Below, in pieces: positions 46,429 to 54,716 of a DNA stretch of 64,000 bases. Position 1 is the stretch's first letter. Each line of letters begins with the position of its first letter. Below the pieces are notes generated by a model. It saw only the letters and a program-made list of their open reading frames with translations, did no database searches and was not told where the DNA came from. Made by a program: the position numbers and the translations under genes. Source of the stretch: Desulfuromusa sp. (GTDB taxonomy: Bacteria; Desulfobacterota; Desulfuromonadia; Desulfuromonadales; Geopsychrobacteraceae); the NCBI GenBank assembly GCA_016744675.1, contig JADGDX010000003.1:1-64000 (forward strand), written 5' to 3'.

Positions 46429-47253
46429 TTGGGAGCTAGACTCATTTTTCACCCCTTAAAAAGACAAATACGTTTTTCTCAACTGCTGCAGATTTTAGCT
46501 TTTATGTGCCTTTTGATTGGCTGCTATCTTGGTTTGATGCAAGGGGCTGAAGGTCTTGGTTATCATTGGCAGTGGAACCGGGTTCCGCGTTATATCATCA
46601 AAAAAACAGCGGAAGGGTGGCAGGTTGGACCATTGCTGCATGGATTGTGGCTGACGCTGGGGATAACGCTGACCAGTCTTTTGCTCTCACTGGGCATTGG
46701 TCTCATTTCAGCATTGATGCGTTTATCAAGCAGTCCTATGTCACGAGGGATCGCATCGGTTTACCTTGAGCTTGTTCGCAATACGCCCCTTTTGATTCAA
46801 ATTTTTATTATCTATTTTGTCTTCGCTCCAATCTTTGACCTTGGACGTTTTTCATCGGCAATATGGGCTCTGAGTTTTTTTGAGGGGGCTTATGCCTCTG
46901 AAATTATCAGGGCCGGGATTCTAGGCATCCCTGTGGGACAATGGGAGGCTTCGGCATCTCTGGGAATGAATAACCATCAAAACTATCGCTTTATTATTCT
47001 TCCTCAGGCTTTGCAGCAAATGATTCCGCCCTTGACGAGTCAGGGAATTTCTCTGGTCAAGGATTCAGCATTGGTTTCAACGATTGCGATTTATGACTTA
47101 ACGATGCAGGGGCAACAAATTATTGCTGAAACATTTTTAACCTTTGAGATTTGGTTTGTGGTTGCTGCAATTTATCTGGTGGTGACGACATTTTTGTCAA
47201 TTTTGGTAAAATATTTGGATTATCGTCTGTCCGGGTATATTAACGTCAACTGA
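46429..47253 (+). CDS. amino-acid ABC transporter permease (PAAT family)
   Basis: 274 residues with several membrane helices and the polar amino acid permease pattern LELVRNTPLLIQIFIIYF and the coupling loop EASASLGMNNHQNYRFIILPQALQQMIPP. The start is uncertain: TTG 46429 is used, with no clear Shine-Dalgarno, right after msrA. It pairs with a binding protein and a second permease, but no ATPase gene follows. Confidence 0.9.
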   Translation: MGARLIFHPLKRQIRFSQLLQILAFMCLLIGCYLGLMQGAEGLGYHWQWNRVPRYIIKKTAEGWQVGPLLHGLWLTLGITLTSLLLSLGIGLISALMRLSSSPMSRGIASVYLELVRNTPLLIQIFIIYFVFAPIFDLGRFSSAIWALSFFEGAYASEIIRAGILGIPVGQWEASASLGMNNHQNYRFIILPQALQQMIPPLTSQGISLVKDSALVSTIAIYDLTMQGQQIIAETFLTFEIWFVVAAIYLVVTTFLSILVKYLDYRLSGYINVN

Positions 47254-47270
47254 CTCAGTGGGAGGATTCT

Positions 47271-48095
47271 ATGAAACTTCGGATAACTTTAGCATTTTTG
47301 GTGGTATTCGCCATTTTGGTGACCCCGGTATGGGCCAAAAATATTCGTCAGGATTTAATTAATGAAGGAACGCTGGCACAGGTGATCGATCGTAATAAAA
47401 TCCGCATCGGTTTTTCGACATTTGTCCCTTGGGCGATGAAAGATAAAAAAGGTGATTATACGGGTTATGAGATCGAGGTCGCCAGGCAACTCGCTGAGGA
47501 TATGGGTGTTGAAGCCGTTTTTGTTCCGACCAAATGGTCAGGAATCATTCCCGCTCTTCTGACCGGTAAGTTTGATATTATCATCGGTGGGATGGGCATC
47601 ACACCGGGGCGTAATCTTAAAGTTAATTTTAGCGAACCTTATGAATACTCAGGAATGTCGATCGTTGCGAATAGTAAGCTCGCTGCAGGCAATAACAATC
47701 TTGATGCTTTTAATAAAAGCGATGTGACGATTGTCGCTAGAATTGGAACAACAGCAGCAACAGCAGCCAAAAAACATCTCCCTAAAGCCAAATTACGTTT
47801 ATTTGATGATGAGGGCCAGGCTTTGCAGGAGGTGCTCAACAAGCGGGCAGCTGCAATGGTCTCTTCACAGCCCTTTCCCGAATTTCAAACTCTGAAATAC
47901 TCAGGAAAGTTATTTTTACCTTTGGCGGGGAAAACTTTCACCAAAGAACCGATCGGATTTGCAATCCAAAAAGGCGATGTCGATTTTCTTAATTTTCTCA
48001 ATAACTGGATTCGGGTTAAGAATGCGGATGGCTGGTTGCAAGAGCGCTACGAGTATTGGTTTACAACGCAGGACTGGAAAAGTCAGGTCGAGTAG
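47271..48095 (+). CDS. amino-acid ABC transporter substrate-binding protein
   Basis: 274 residues. A signal peptide (residues 1-22, ending PVWA) is followed by a family 3 periplasmic binding fold: KIRIGFSTFVPWAMKDKKGDYTGYEIEVA near 44-72, IIIGGMGITPGRNLKVNFSEPY and RIGTTAATAAKKHLPKAKL. Such proteins deliver polar or acidic amino acids to the flanking permeases. GGGAGG precedes the ATG. Confidence 0.93.
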   Translation: MKLRITLAFLVVFAILVTPVWAKNIRQDLINEGTLAQVIDRNKIRIGFSTFVPWAMKDKKGDYTGYEIEVARQLAEDMGVEAVFVPTKWSGIIPALLTGKFDIIIGGMGITPGRNLKVNFSEPYEYSGMSIVANSKLAAGNNNLDAFNKSDVTIVARIGTTAATAAKKHLPKAKLRLFDDEGQALQEVLNKRAAAMVSSQPFPEFQTLKYSGKLFLPLAGKTFTKEPIGFAIQKGDVDFLNFLNNWIRVKNADGWLQERYEYWFTTQDWKSQVE

Positions 48096-48126
48096 AGCAC
48101 CTTTTCCCAAGTTTGGAGCTTAACTT

Positions 48127-49020
48127 TTGTTGCCATACCGACGACCCCGCTGGGGTCAACTCGATACAATCTTGCTCTTCTTTCTCGTTGGTCTTTTTAT
48201 CTACCTAGGATATCGGATCAATACCGGTTTGGAATATCGGTGGAACTGGCAGGTTATCCCTCAGTATCTGGTCCGCCATGACCCGCAAGATGGGTGGGTG
48301 CCGAATCTCCTTGTTCAAGGGTTACTGACGACTATCCGTTTGAGCTTCTGGAGCCTCTTGTTGGCGCTGCCCATGGGTTTATTCGCCGGATTGATGCGAA
48401 CCAGCTTGCACTTACTCAATCAGTTGATCGGTGGTACTTACGTCATTTTACTCCGCAATTTGCCACCGCTGGTTTTGATTTTTATATTTTACTTTTTTAT
48501 CAGTGATCAAATTCTTCCTCTGCTCAATATTGCTGAGAAAATTGCACTGGCTCCTGAGTGGGTTCAGAAATTATCTCTTTGGATGGTTGCTCCCCCCGAT
48601 CAACTCGAAGCATTCATTGCAGCGGTGATGACGCTGGCTTTGTTTGAAGGGGCGTATATTGGTGAAATTGTTCGTGCTGGAATTAATAGTATCGAAACCG
48701 GTCAGTGGGAAGCCGGTCGGGCTTTGGGGATGCGGCGTTGGCAGTTGCTTCAGGAGATTATTCTGCCACAGGCTTTTCAACGCATGATTCCCCCATTGGC
48801 TGGACAGGCGATTTCAACGATTAAAGATTCGGCGATCGTTTCAGTTATTTCGATCCAAGAATTGACCTTTCAGGGGATGGAGTTGATGGCGGCGACTTAT
48901 TTGACGTTTGAGGTTTGGATAACGGTCACACTCCTCTACTTTGTCCTGACTTACAGCTGCTCGTGGCTAGCCGGACGGTTGGAGGTGCGGTTGAGCAGGG
49001 CTTACCTGAAAACATGTTGA
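48127..49020 (+). CDS. amino-acid ABC transporter permease (PAAT family), second subunit
   Basis: 297 residues, about six membrane helices, with LLRNLPPLVLIFIFYFF and the coupling loop EAGRALGMRRWQLLQEIILPQAFQRMIPP. It starts at TTG codons 48127 or 48130. Related to the permease upstream, so the two probably form a heterodimer. No ATP-binding gene is adjacent. Confidence 0.9.
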   Translation: MLPYRRPRWGQLDTILLFFLVGLFIYLGYRINTGLEYRWNWQVIPQYLVRHDPQDGWVPNLLVQGLLTTIRLSFWSLLLALPMGLFAGLMRTSLHLLNQLIGGTYVILLRNLPPLVLIFIFYFFISDQILPLLNIAEKIALAPEWVQKLSLWMVAPPDQLEAFIAAVMTLALFEGAYIGEIVRAGINSIETGQWEAGRALGMRRWQLLQEIILPQAFQRMIPPLAGQAISTIKDSAIVSVISIQELTFQGMELMAATYLTFEVWITVTLLYFVLTYSCSWLAGRLEVRLSRAYLKTC

Positions 49021-49484
49021 TAAATAATTGATTTATAGGTCTGTTTTTTTCGATATCCTCTTCAAGAGTTTTTTGTGTTTTAACAGGTAGTTATAGTCAC
49101 CGAAGAGATCCTGCCAAAGCCATAGGGAGCCACAAAAGCATCAAGCTCGTGTTCGTCTAACCTTATTGTTATTGAGTAAGGGGTCAAGTCTGCTGTTGAC
49201 CTACCATGGGGTGGTTAGTAACGTTGACCGTTTCAGGGAGGACTAAAGTCAGAACTTGGTGAATATTTGAGAGTTTTTGTTTGTGATTTTGACAAGAATC
49301 GAGAGCAAATAGTATTAAATCAAAAATAAATAGATTCCTCTAGGTGACCAACATAGTCCTTTTTAACAATTTCGGTCTGGACGGAAGATTGTGAATGATA
49401 CATATTGTCATCGCTATTTAGTCTTTTGATAACCAATAATGCTTGAGCTTTATGAGCTCTGAGAGATTGTTCCGGGAGGTTCTA
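49021..49484. other. non-coding region with a possible REP-type dyad
   Basis: No gene of sense was seen. At about 49181-49202 GGGTCAA, eight bases, TTGACC form a dyad reminiscent of palindromes found beside REP-associated transposase (RAYT) genes, from memory. No transposase is present. The region also contains AT-rich segments before the next gene. Confidence 0.35.
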
Positions 49485-50060
49485 ATGGGGTTGCGTTTTT
49501 TATATCTTTGTCTTTGTTTTCTTTTTAGTGCAACGGTGGTATTTGCCGATACGATAGATATTGGTTTTAATGATGATAGCTTTCAGCTTGCATATGAAAG
49601 AGGTCTCTCTGAAGATACGACCTATGGGGCCACATTTGTGAAAGGTCGTTTTCTCTATAACGATGACAAGGACGCTAAGCTTGGAAGTCTCGGCCTTGAC
49701 TTTGTCGGCCATCCGGGGAATATCGCAGGGCTTGAAATTGGCGTGGGCGTTAAACTCTATGGCGGAAGAGCCGATTCTGAAATAGATTTTGTGAACCTTG
49801 GCGTTGGAGTGAACGGAGATTATGTCATCCCGCAATTCCAAGGTCTGGGCGTTTCTGCTCGGCTCGATTACGCACCCAAGGTCTTTTCTTTCTGCGACTC
49901 TGAACGGTTGTTTGAAGGTGAGGTTCGTTTGACTTACGCGATCATGCCTAAGGTGAAACTATATCTCGGCTACCAGAATGTTCGCCTGGATGTTGAAGGT
50001 CGAAGTGGGAGCATGACACTTGATAATTCTGTGCGAATTGGTTTTGTCGGGTCGTTTTAA
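49485..50060 (+). CDS. YfaZ-like outer membrane beta-barrel protein
   Basis: 191 residues with a signal peptide (MGLRFLYLCLCFLFSATVVFA) and alternating beta-strand pattern (TIDIGFNDDSFQLAYERGL, LEIGVGVKLYGG, GLGVSARLDYAPKVFSF, VRIGFVGSF) ending in Phe, as outer-membrane barrels do. It resembles the YfaZ family, whose role is unknown. ATG 49485 is chosen for GGGAGG six bases upstream and the clean signal peptide. Confidence 0.78.
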   Translation: MGLRFLYLCLCFLFSATVVFADTIDIGFNDDSFQLAYERGLSEDTTYGATFVKGRFLYNDDKDAKLGSLGLDFVGHPGNIAGLEIGVGVKLYGGRADSEIDFVNLGVGVNGDYVIPQFQGLGVSARLDYAPKVFSFCDSERLFEGEVRLTYAIMPKVKLYLGYQNVRLDVEGRSGSMTLDNSVRIGFVGSF

Positions 50061-50072
50061 GAGGGAACAGTC

Positions 50073-50846
50073 CTACAATTTTTTCCCGATATAGAAAACA
50101 TAGCCATAATATTGTTTGTACTTATCGTATAGTTGAGTTTCGTGGCGTTGGTTTGCGATAAATCCTTCGGCCGCCTTATTCCCTCTATTTCTCTCTAGAA
50201 ATACTTTCTGTGCTTTGACTTGAGGGGGGTAAAAATGCTCTGTCCAGCAATTTTCCGGGAGAACAAAGGTGGCAATGGGGATGTACCCAGAATTTTGCAT
50301 TTGCGTGACCTTGTTCGGGATTGTGTCAATCCCAGGATAAGCATCCATCCAAAACGTGTCGATCTCAGCAGGGCGCTCATTCGTAAACCATGATGCTTCA
50401 GATACCGCAATGTACCCGTCTTTTTTGAGAAATTGACGCCATTTCGTGAGCCCTTCTTCAAAACCAATATTGTAGATTGCACCTTCTGACCATATTAGGT
50501 CGAACTCTTCTTTTTGAAAAGGGAGATTGTTCATCGAGCCAACATGACCTTGAACGCGATTCTGAATACTCAGTTTTTGCGCATTCCGGTTGAATAAATC
50601 GATGAACGTCGGAAAAAGGTCTATCCCTGTAATGTTTCCAGGAGTGTGCCGGGCGAGGACCATTGTTTGTCCACCAGATCCACAACCAATGTCAGCAATA
50701 AATGATTTATCGTTAAGATTGTCGATAAAACTCAATGCTTTGATTGTTATTTCAGGACTGCCTGGACCCTGTCGTTCGAGGGCTGCATAGTATTCACAGA
50801 TTAGTTCTAAATCAAAGTCGTGAATGGATTGTGTCTCGTCGCTCAT
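50073..50846 (-). CDS. class I SAM-dependent methyltransferase
   Basis: 257 residues with the SAM motif [54 protein letters not shown] and a C-terminal WTEHFYPP stretch. It is a small-molecule methyltransferase of the UbiE/type 11 kind; substrate unknown. ATG at 50846 is chosen because AGGAG stands just ahead; the frame is open upstream through a hydrophobic leader that is not homologous-looking. It is convergent with the YfaZ-like gene. Confidence 0.88.
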   Translation of the reverse strand: MSDETQSIHDFDLELICEYYAALERQGPGSPEITIKALSFIDNLNDKSFIADIGCGSGGQTMVLARHTPGNITGIDLFPTFIDLFNRNAQKLSIQNRVQGHVGSMNNLPFQKEEFDLIWSEGAIYNIGFEEGLTKWRQFLKKDGYIAVSEASWFTNERPAEIDTFWMDAYPGIDTIPNKVTQMQNSGYIPIATFVLPENCWTEHFYPPQVKAQKVFLERNRGNKAAEGFIANQRHETQLYDKYKQYYGYVFYIGKKL

Positions 50847-51128
50847 AGCTTCTCCTCGTTTTTTCTTAATCATTTTATTTTGTTTTTTCTCTTCTGTTAA
50901 GAATAAGTGCCCCTTCGGTCTGGTTGATTCTTTTATTAGGGCGTAATATTGTTGTGAAATATATACGAGGAGCCCTATCAATACAGTTAGCATACAGTGG
51001 GCTTGGCTCAAAAAAAGAAAGGTTTTATTAAGCAAGAAGCTCAAGATCAAATATAGAAACCCTTGACGTCCTTTAAAACTCTACTCTGGAAAAGTAAATT
51101 TTTGAAATGCCAAAAGAAGGTTATTATA

Positions 51129-51590
51129 ATGAAACATAAAATGATATGGATTGCTGTCCTAGTTTTTCTGAGTTCTTGTTCACCACTTTTGCAGCCTAAC
51201 TTTGAAACACCAATAGTCAGTGTTTCTAGTATCACAATATTACCTAGCGACGACATTGTTCCGACGTTTGAAATTGGGTTGCATGTCGTCAATCCGAATC
51301 GGGTGGCGTTAAAACTACAAGGATTATCCTATCAGGTTGAACTGGAAGGGCATCAAGTTTTGTTTGGGGTGGCTAATCAACTTCCAACGATAGAGGCCTA
51401 TGGCGAGGGTGATGTCGTTCTTGAGGCTCGCCCTGATCTATTCAGTACCCTCAAACTGTTTGGTGAATTGATGAATCATCCACGTGATGCGGTCAATTAT
51501 ACATTTGATGCGTCTTTAGATGTTGGTGTTCTGTTTCCAAAAATTAAAGTGACCAAGAGTGGTGTCATCTCTCTGAATGATTCACCATAA
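51129..51590 (+). CDS. lipoprotein with LEA-type-2 (WHy) domain
   Basis: 153 residues. A lipoprotein signal ends at LSSC (lipobox with Cys 17), followed by a single WHy domain: VSSITILPSDDIVPTFEIGLHVVNPNRVALKLQGLSYQVELEGHQVLFGV. Such domains bind hydrophobic faces under stress in plants; bacterial lipoprotein versions are uncharacterised. ATG 51129 is preferred over the upstream in-frame start. Confidence 0.82.
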   Translation: MKHKMIWIAVLVFLSSCSPLLQPNFETPIVSVSSITILPSDDIVPTFEIGLHVVNPNRVALKLQGLSYQVELEGHQVLFGVANQLPTIEAYGEGDVVLEARPDLFSTLKLFGELMNHPRDAVNYTFDASLDVGVLFPKIKVTKSGVISLNDSP

Positions 51591-51725
51591 CGTCTTTCGT
51601 AGTTTTATCGGTTCTTTGATTTGCATTTTGTTCTGAACGCGCAGACTATTTTTCATTCTATCAACAGGCTTTAGGGGTGGGATAAAATTAGGTATGAGTC
51701 CGTTCGCGTTTGAATAGAGTGGTTG

Positions 51726-52100
51726 TTAGTGGGTGACCCATTCTTGAGCTGCAGGGAGGGAGGAAAAAAACTTAATCAATGGAGACGATTCTTTTTCTAT
51801 TGGATTGGTTAGTTCAGCCGCTAAAGGCTTATTTTTACTTTGAATCACAAAGCCACACTTGCCTCCCCCCAATTTTTCAGAATGAAATTCAACGATTGAT
51901 TGAATCATTTTGACATCTTCAAAAGTCATTTTTTTCAGATCGAGGTAGCGATGGTCAATGATTTGCGGGGTTCCTTTCACCCATTTTGGGGAAGCAAGGA
52001 GGTCTTTTAGGAGCTTGTAAAAGTCTTCGACCACCGCGAACTCGCCCGTTTTGATTAAAACGTAGCTGGGCATATTTGAAAAATCAAAATCATATCTCAT
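51726..52100 (-). CDS. SpoIIAA/STAS-like protein of unknown function
   Basis: 124 residues with an alternating beta-alpha pattern (YVLIKTGEFAVVEDFYKLLKDLLASP, TPQIIDHRYLDLKKMTFEDVKMI, CGFVIQSKNKPLAAEL) like bacterial STAS/SpoIIAA-like proteins. No catalytic residue is recognised. It stands alone on the minus strand between the lipoprotein gene and the binding-protein gene, separated from the latter by a terminator. Confidence 0.65.
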   Translation of the reverse strand: MRYDFDFSNMPSYVLIKTGEFAVVEDFYKLLKDLLASPKWVKGTPQIIDHRYLDLKKMTFEDVKMIQSIVEFHSEKLGGGKCGFVIQSKNKPLAAELTNPIEKESSPLIKFFSSLPAAQEWVTH

Positions 52101-52126
52101 TGAACGTTTCGCTCCAAATCGACAAC

Positions 52127-52160
52127 GAAAAAGAGCCTTTCAAAAGTGAAAGGCTCTTTG
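52127..52160 (-). terminator. intrinsic terminator after the LIV-type binding protein gene
   Basis: AAAGAGCCTTTCA and TGAAAGGCTCTTT arms (52130-52159) with loop AAAG; read on the minus strand it ends in a short T-run. It closes the minus-strand unit starting at 54280. Confidence 0.85.
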
Positions 52161-52186
52161 ATTATAGCAAAATGAAGACAGTTCCT

Positions 52187-53338
52187 CTAGTCAGCCATGA
52201 CAAACTTACCATTTTTAACCTGAACCATGACCATCGAGCTGACATCGAGCCCGTTGTGGTCTTCACTGGTGATATTGTAGGTTCCAGAAATACCAATATA
52301 ATTCTTGGTGTTCTCGATCTCTGTCCGCAGCGCTTCAGCGTCTGTGCCTACTTTTTTAATAGCATTTGCAACAATCATGATGGCGTCCCAAGCATATCCT
52401 GAATGGGTATTGATAGGAAACTGCTTGTCGTAACCTTTTTCTTTGTAAAGATTGATGAACTCTTGAATAACGGGTTTTTGTGGGTCGTTATCGGGTAGCT
52501 CACTGGCAACCATCAGCTTGGTAGCTGGCATACGATCCCCTTCACTGGCAGCGCCTGCCAACTCAATATACTTGGGGTCTGGGAGTCCGTGGCATTGGAA
52601 CAGAGGTAGGTCAATACCAAGTTGTGCTTTGTTTTTTGCAACGATGGAGCCTGCTGGGCCAATTGTCCAGGTAATGATTGCTTGAGGATGGCTATTTTTG
52701 ACTTTTGTCAGTTGTGCAGTCATATCGGTATCACGGGTTCCGAATGACTCTTGGGCGACCAGTTCGATTCCATACTCCGAAGCAAGCTTTGTCATCCAGC
52801 GAGCACCATCTTTGCCAAAGCCATCAGCGGCTGAGAGGAGAGCCACTTTTGTCAGCCCTTTTTCTTTGAGGTAGTTAAAGAGTTGCTTTACAGCGATACT
52901 AGAGCGCTGGGGGGACTTAAAGACCCACTTGTAGGGGCCAAATTTCCCACCCATAATGACAGGGTCTCCACCAACAGTCATAAAGATAGGGACTTGTCCT
53001 TTGTCGACAACTTTTTTGACGTTCATTCCGGTATCGGTCAGGGTGGGTCCAATAATCGCAACGACCTTGTCCTTGTAGATAAATTTTTTGGCAATAGACG
53101 CAGTTTTGGATGGATCTGCCTCGGTATCGGCAATTTCCAATTCGAGCATTTTGCCGTTAATGCCACCTTCTGAGTTGATTTTCTCAACCACCATTTCGGC
53201 CACAAGTTTGGTTGGAGTGCCGATAAAGGCGGCACGACCAGACAGGTCAAAGAATGCACCGAGTTTAATTGTATCACTGGCGATGGCTGATGTTGCTAGG
53301 ATGAGCAAGCAGGCCACAAGTCCTAGAATTTTTTTCAT
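52187..53338 (-). CDS. LIV-type ABC transporter substrate-binding protein
   Basis: 383 residues with a signal peptide (MKKILGLVACLLILATSAIA) and the type I periplasmic binding fold: IKLGAFFDLSGRAAFIGTPTKLVAEMVVEKINSEGGINGKMLEL, and VVAIIGPTLTDTGMNVKKVVDKGQVPIF. It is the binding component expected for LivHMGF encoded 2.5-10 kb upstream. Because that transporter is interleaved with aryl-pyruvate enzymes, an aromatic acid or aromatic amino acid ligand is inferred. ATG 53338 has GGAGA ahead, better than the extended frame from 53365. Confidence 0.92.
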   Translation of the reverse strand: MKKILGLVACLLILATSAIASDTIKLGAFFDLSGRAAFIGTPTKLVAEMVVEKINSEGGINGKMLELEIADTEADPSKTASIAKKFIYKDKVVAIIGPTLTDTGMNVKKVVDKGQVPIFMTVGGDPVIMGGKFGPYKWVFKSPQRSSIAVKQLFNYLKEKGLTKVALLSAADGFGKDGARWMTKLASEYGIELVAQESFGTRDTDMTAQLTKVKNSHPQAIITWTIGPAGSIVAKNKAQLGIDLPLFQCHGLPDPKYIELAGAASEGDRMPATKLMVASELPDNDPQKPVIQEFINLYKEKGYDKQFPINTHSGYAWDAIMIVANAIKKVGTDAEALRTEIENTKNYIGISGTYNITSEDHNGLDVSSMVMVQVKNGKFVMAD

Positions 53339-53368
53339 CAAAGTATCTCCTTCATTGTTTTTCATGAT

Positions 53369-54280
53369 TTAAAAGTGGTGGACAAAGCGTAGTGTGTAAC
53401 GTTCTCCTTCAGAACGATAAGCACTATCTGATTCAAAATAAGAGTTGAAAAAGAGGTGGTTGTCAGGGTTTATATGCCAGATGAAACCAGGGCCTATAGC
53501 AATGACCTTCTCCTTATCTGTTATTCTGGCTCCATTTGCTTCAGAACTGCTGATCTGTTTGAAGAAGTATCCGTTGAGGCCAATCCTAAGCTGCTTCGGG
53601 ATCACTTCATAGGCAAAGGCAAAGTTTCCATGGACGGCTTGGCCAGCTTGAGTGTCATTGGCTCCACTCCCAACAAAAGGGTCATCATTTTTCTCATTCC
53701 ACAGGTAGTGCACGCGCCAGCTGGTGGTTAGTTTTGGTGTGATAAACACTGTTGCAGTCCAATAAGGGTTGAAAGACCAGAAATTACTTCCCGGATTCAA
53801 TGCTTTGTTATCAGCATATTTTCCTGTTGGAATGATCGTTTGTAATTCAATCCGATGCATAAAAAGCGGTCCGTTTTTCCCCATGATGGGGTCCCACTGA
53901 ATGTAAGGGCCAACTAACAGATCTCCCAGACCCGTTCCATTGTTAGGAAGTGTATCGCTCTCCAATTTGACGAGAGGGACAATAATATCAAGACCCCACT
54001 TACCACCAAGAAAGAGCGGAGTGTCTGATTGATAGATAAGCTGGTTAAGGCTGATAAACGCATCAATATCTGCTTCTGGCGCAGCAAAGTCCTTAAAGTC
54101 ATCAGAGCTGTAATATTGGAGGTATTCGGTGAAATAGAATCCTGGCCCCGCAGGAGGTCCTCCATCAAGAAAACTGGTAAAACCTAAATTGATCGAGGGC
54201 TGATTATATGAAGCTGCTGGTGTTCCCCATATCAAGATACTAATAACTGCCATGCTGAGAATGAAACGAATTTTATGCAT
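53369..54280 (-). CDS. outer-membrane beta-barrel protein, phenol_MetA_deg family-like
   Basis: 303 residues, signal peptide (RFILSMAVISILIWGTPAAS), then beta-barrel strands with the MetA-pathway pattern GGPPAGPGFYFTEYLQYYSSDD, GTGLGDLLVGPYIQWDP, TGKYADNKALNPGSNFWSFNPYWTAT and a C-terminal Phe (YTLRFVHHF). Members often accompany aromatic-compound catabolic genes and are proposed as channels for aromatic substrates. It precedes the binding protein by 30 bases, one transcription unit. Its 5' end faces trpR, with the trp-like operator in between. Confidence 0.8.
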   Translation of the reverse strand: MHKIRFILSMAVISILIWGTPAASYNQPSINLGFTSFLDGGPPAGPGFYFTEYLQYYSSDDFKDFAAPEADIDAFISLNQLIYQSDTPLFLGGKWGLDIIVPLVKLESDTLPNNGTGLGDLLVGPYIQWDPIMGKNGPLFMHRIELQTIIPTGKYADNKALNPGSNFWSFNPYWTATVFITPKLTTSWRVHYLWNEKNDDPFVGSGANDTQAGQAVHGNFAFAYEVIPKQLRIGLNGYFFKQISSSEANGARITDKEKVIAIGPGFIWHINPDNHLFFNSYFESDSAYRSEGERYTLRFVHHF

Positions 54281-54378
54281 AACAAATCCTTTAGCGGTTA
54301 ATCGTTTATAGAAGAGTGAAGTTGCTTATTTTATTAAGAAAAAAGATAACGTAAGGCTGATCAAAAAAAGGTTGTACT

Positions 54379-54412
54379 TATGATTCCCATGTACTACTGT
54401 ACTAGTACATGG
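54379..54412. promoter_or_regulatory. trp-operator-like palindrome overlapping the trpR start
   Basis: CCATGTACTA (54387-54396) and TAGTACATGG (54403-54412) are perfect 10-bp inverted arms around CTGTAC. The 20-base core (54390-54409) reads TGTACTACTGTACTAGTACA and is strikingly close to the E. coli aroH trp operator TGTACTAGAGAACTAGTGCA. A -10-like TATGAT (54379-54384) would start transcription inside the palindrome. The last bases overlap the trpR ATG. Bound TrpR would block this promoter and possibly the divergent outer-membrane protein gene. Confidence 0.75.
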
Positions 54413-54660
54413 ATGCAAACATAAAGGACATAGACAATTTAGTCAATCATTTGCTTGAGCAGACGACCCCACAAGAGATGGAGAAGGCTTTGAGTGAACT
54501 GTTGACGGGTGGTGAGTTGGATGACGTGGCAAAGCGGCTGCAGATTTTTAAAATGTTGGCAGAGGGGGTTTCTCAGCGGCAAATTGCGGAAAATCTCGGT
54601 GTCGGAATTGCGACCGTTTCTCGTGGCTCAAATGTTTTGAAGCAGCGGAACAGAAGTTAG
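54409..54660 (+). CDS. trpR: Trp repressor TrpR
   Basis: 83 residues, shorter than the 108 of E. coli but covering the core: LLTGGELDDVAKRLQIFKMLAEGVSQRQIAENLGVGIATVSRGSNVLKQ aligns, in parts, with the E. coli segments [23 protein letters not shown] and GAGIATITRGSNSLK, including the recognition helix. The R and G residues of the tryptophan pocket (RLQIF, RGSN) are kept. There is no Shine-Dalgarno and an in-frame stop lies just upstream, so translation starts at 54409 on a very short leader. The only trpR in a catabolic/transport island here; no trp biosynthetic genes are in the window. Confidence 0.9.
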   Translation: MDANIKDIDNLVNHLLEQTTPQEMEKALSELLTGGELDDVAKRLQIFKMLAEGVSQRQIAENLGVGIATVSRGSNVLKQRNRS

Positions 54661-54716
54661 ATCCGCTGTTGAATATTTATATTGTTTGATTCTCTACCGT
54701 TTTTTGGGTTCTGTTC

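Noticed and set aside
50847-51050. Hydrophobic N-terminal extension of the methyltransferase gene
   Set aside because: AGGAG directly before the ATG at 50846 marks the start; the upstream part is rich in rare-looking hydrophobic and charged runs and is not methyltransferase-like.
53088-53372. Plus-strand frames inside the binding-protein and outer-membrane protein genes
   Set aside because: They mirror the minus-strand coding sequence and show no independent features.
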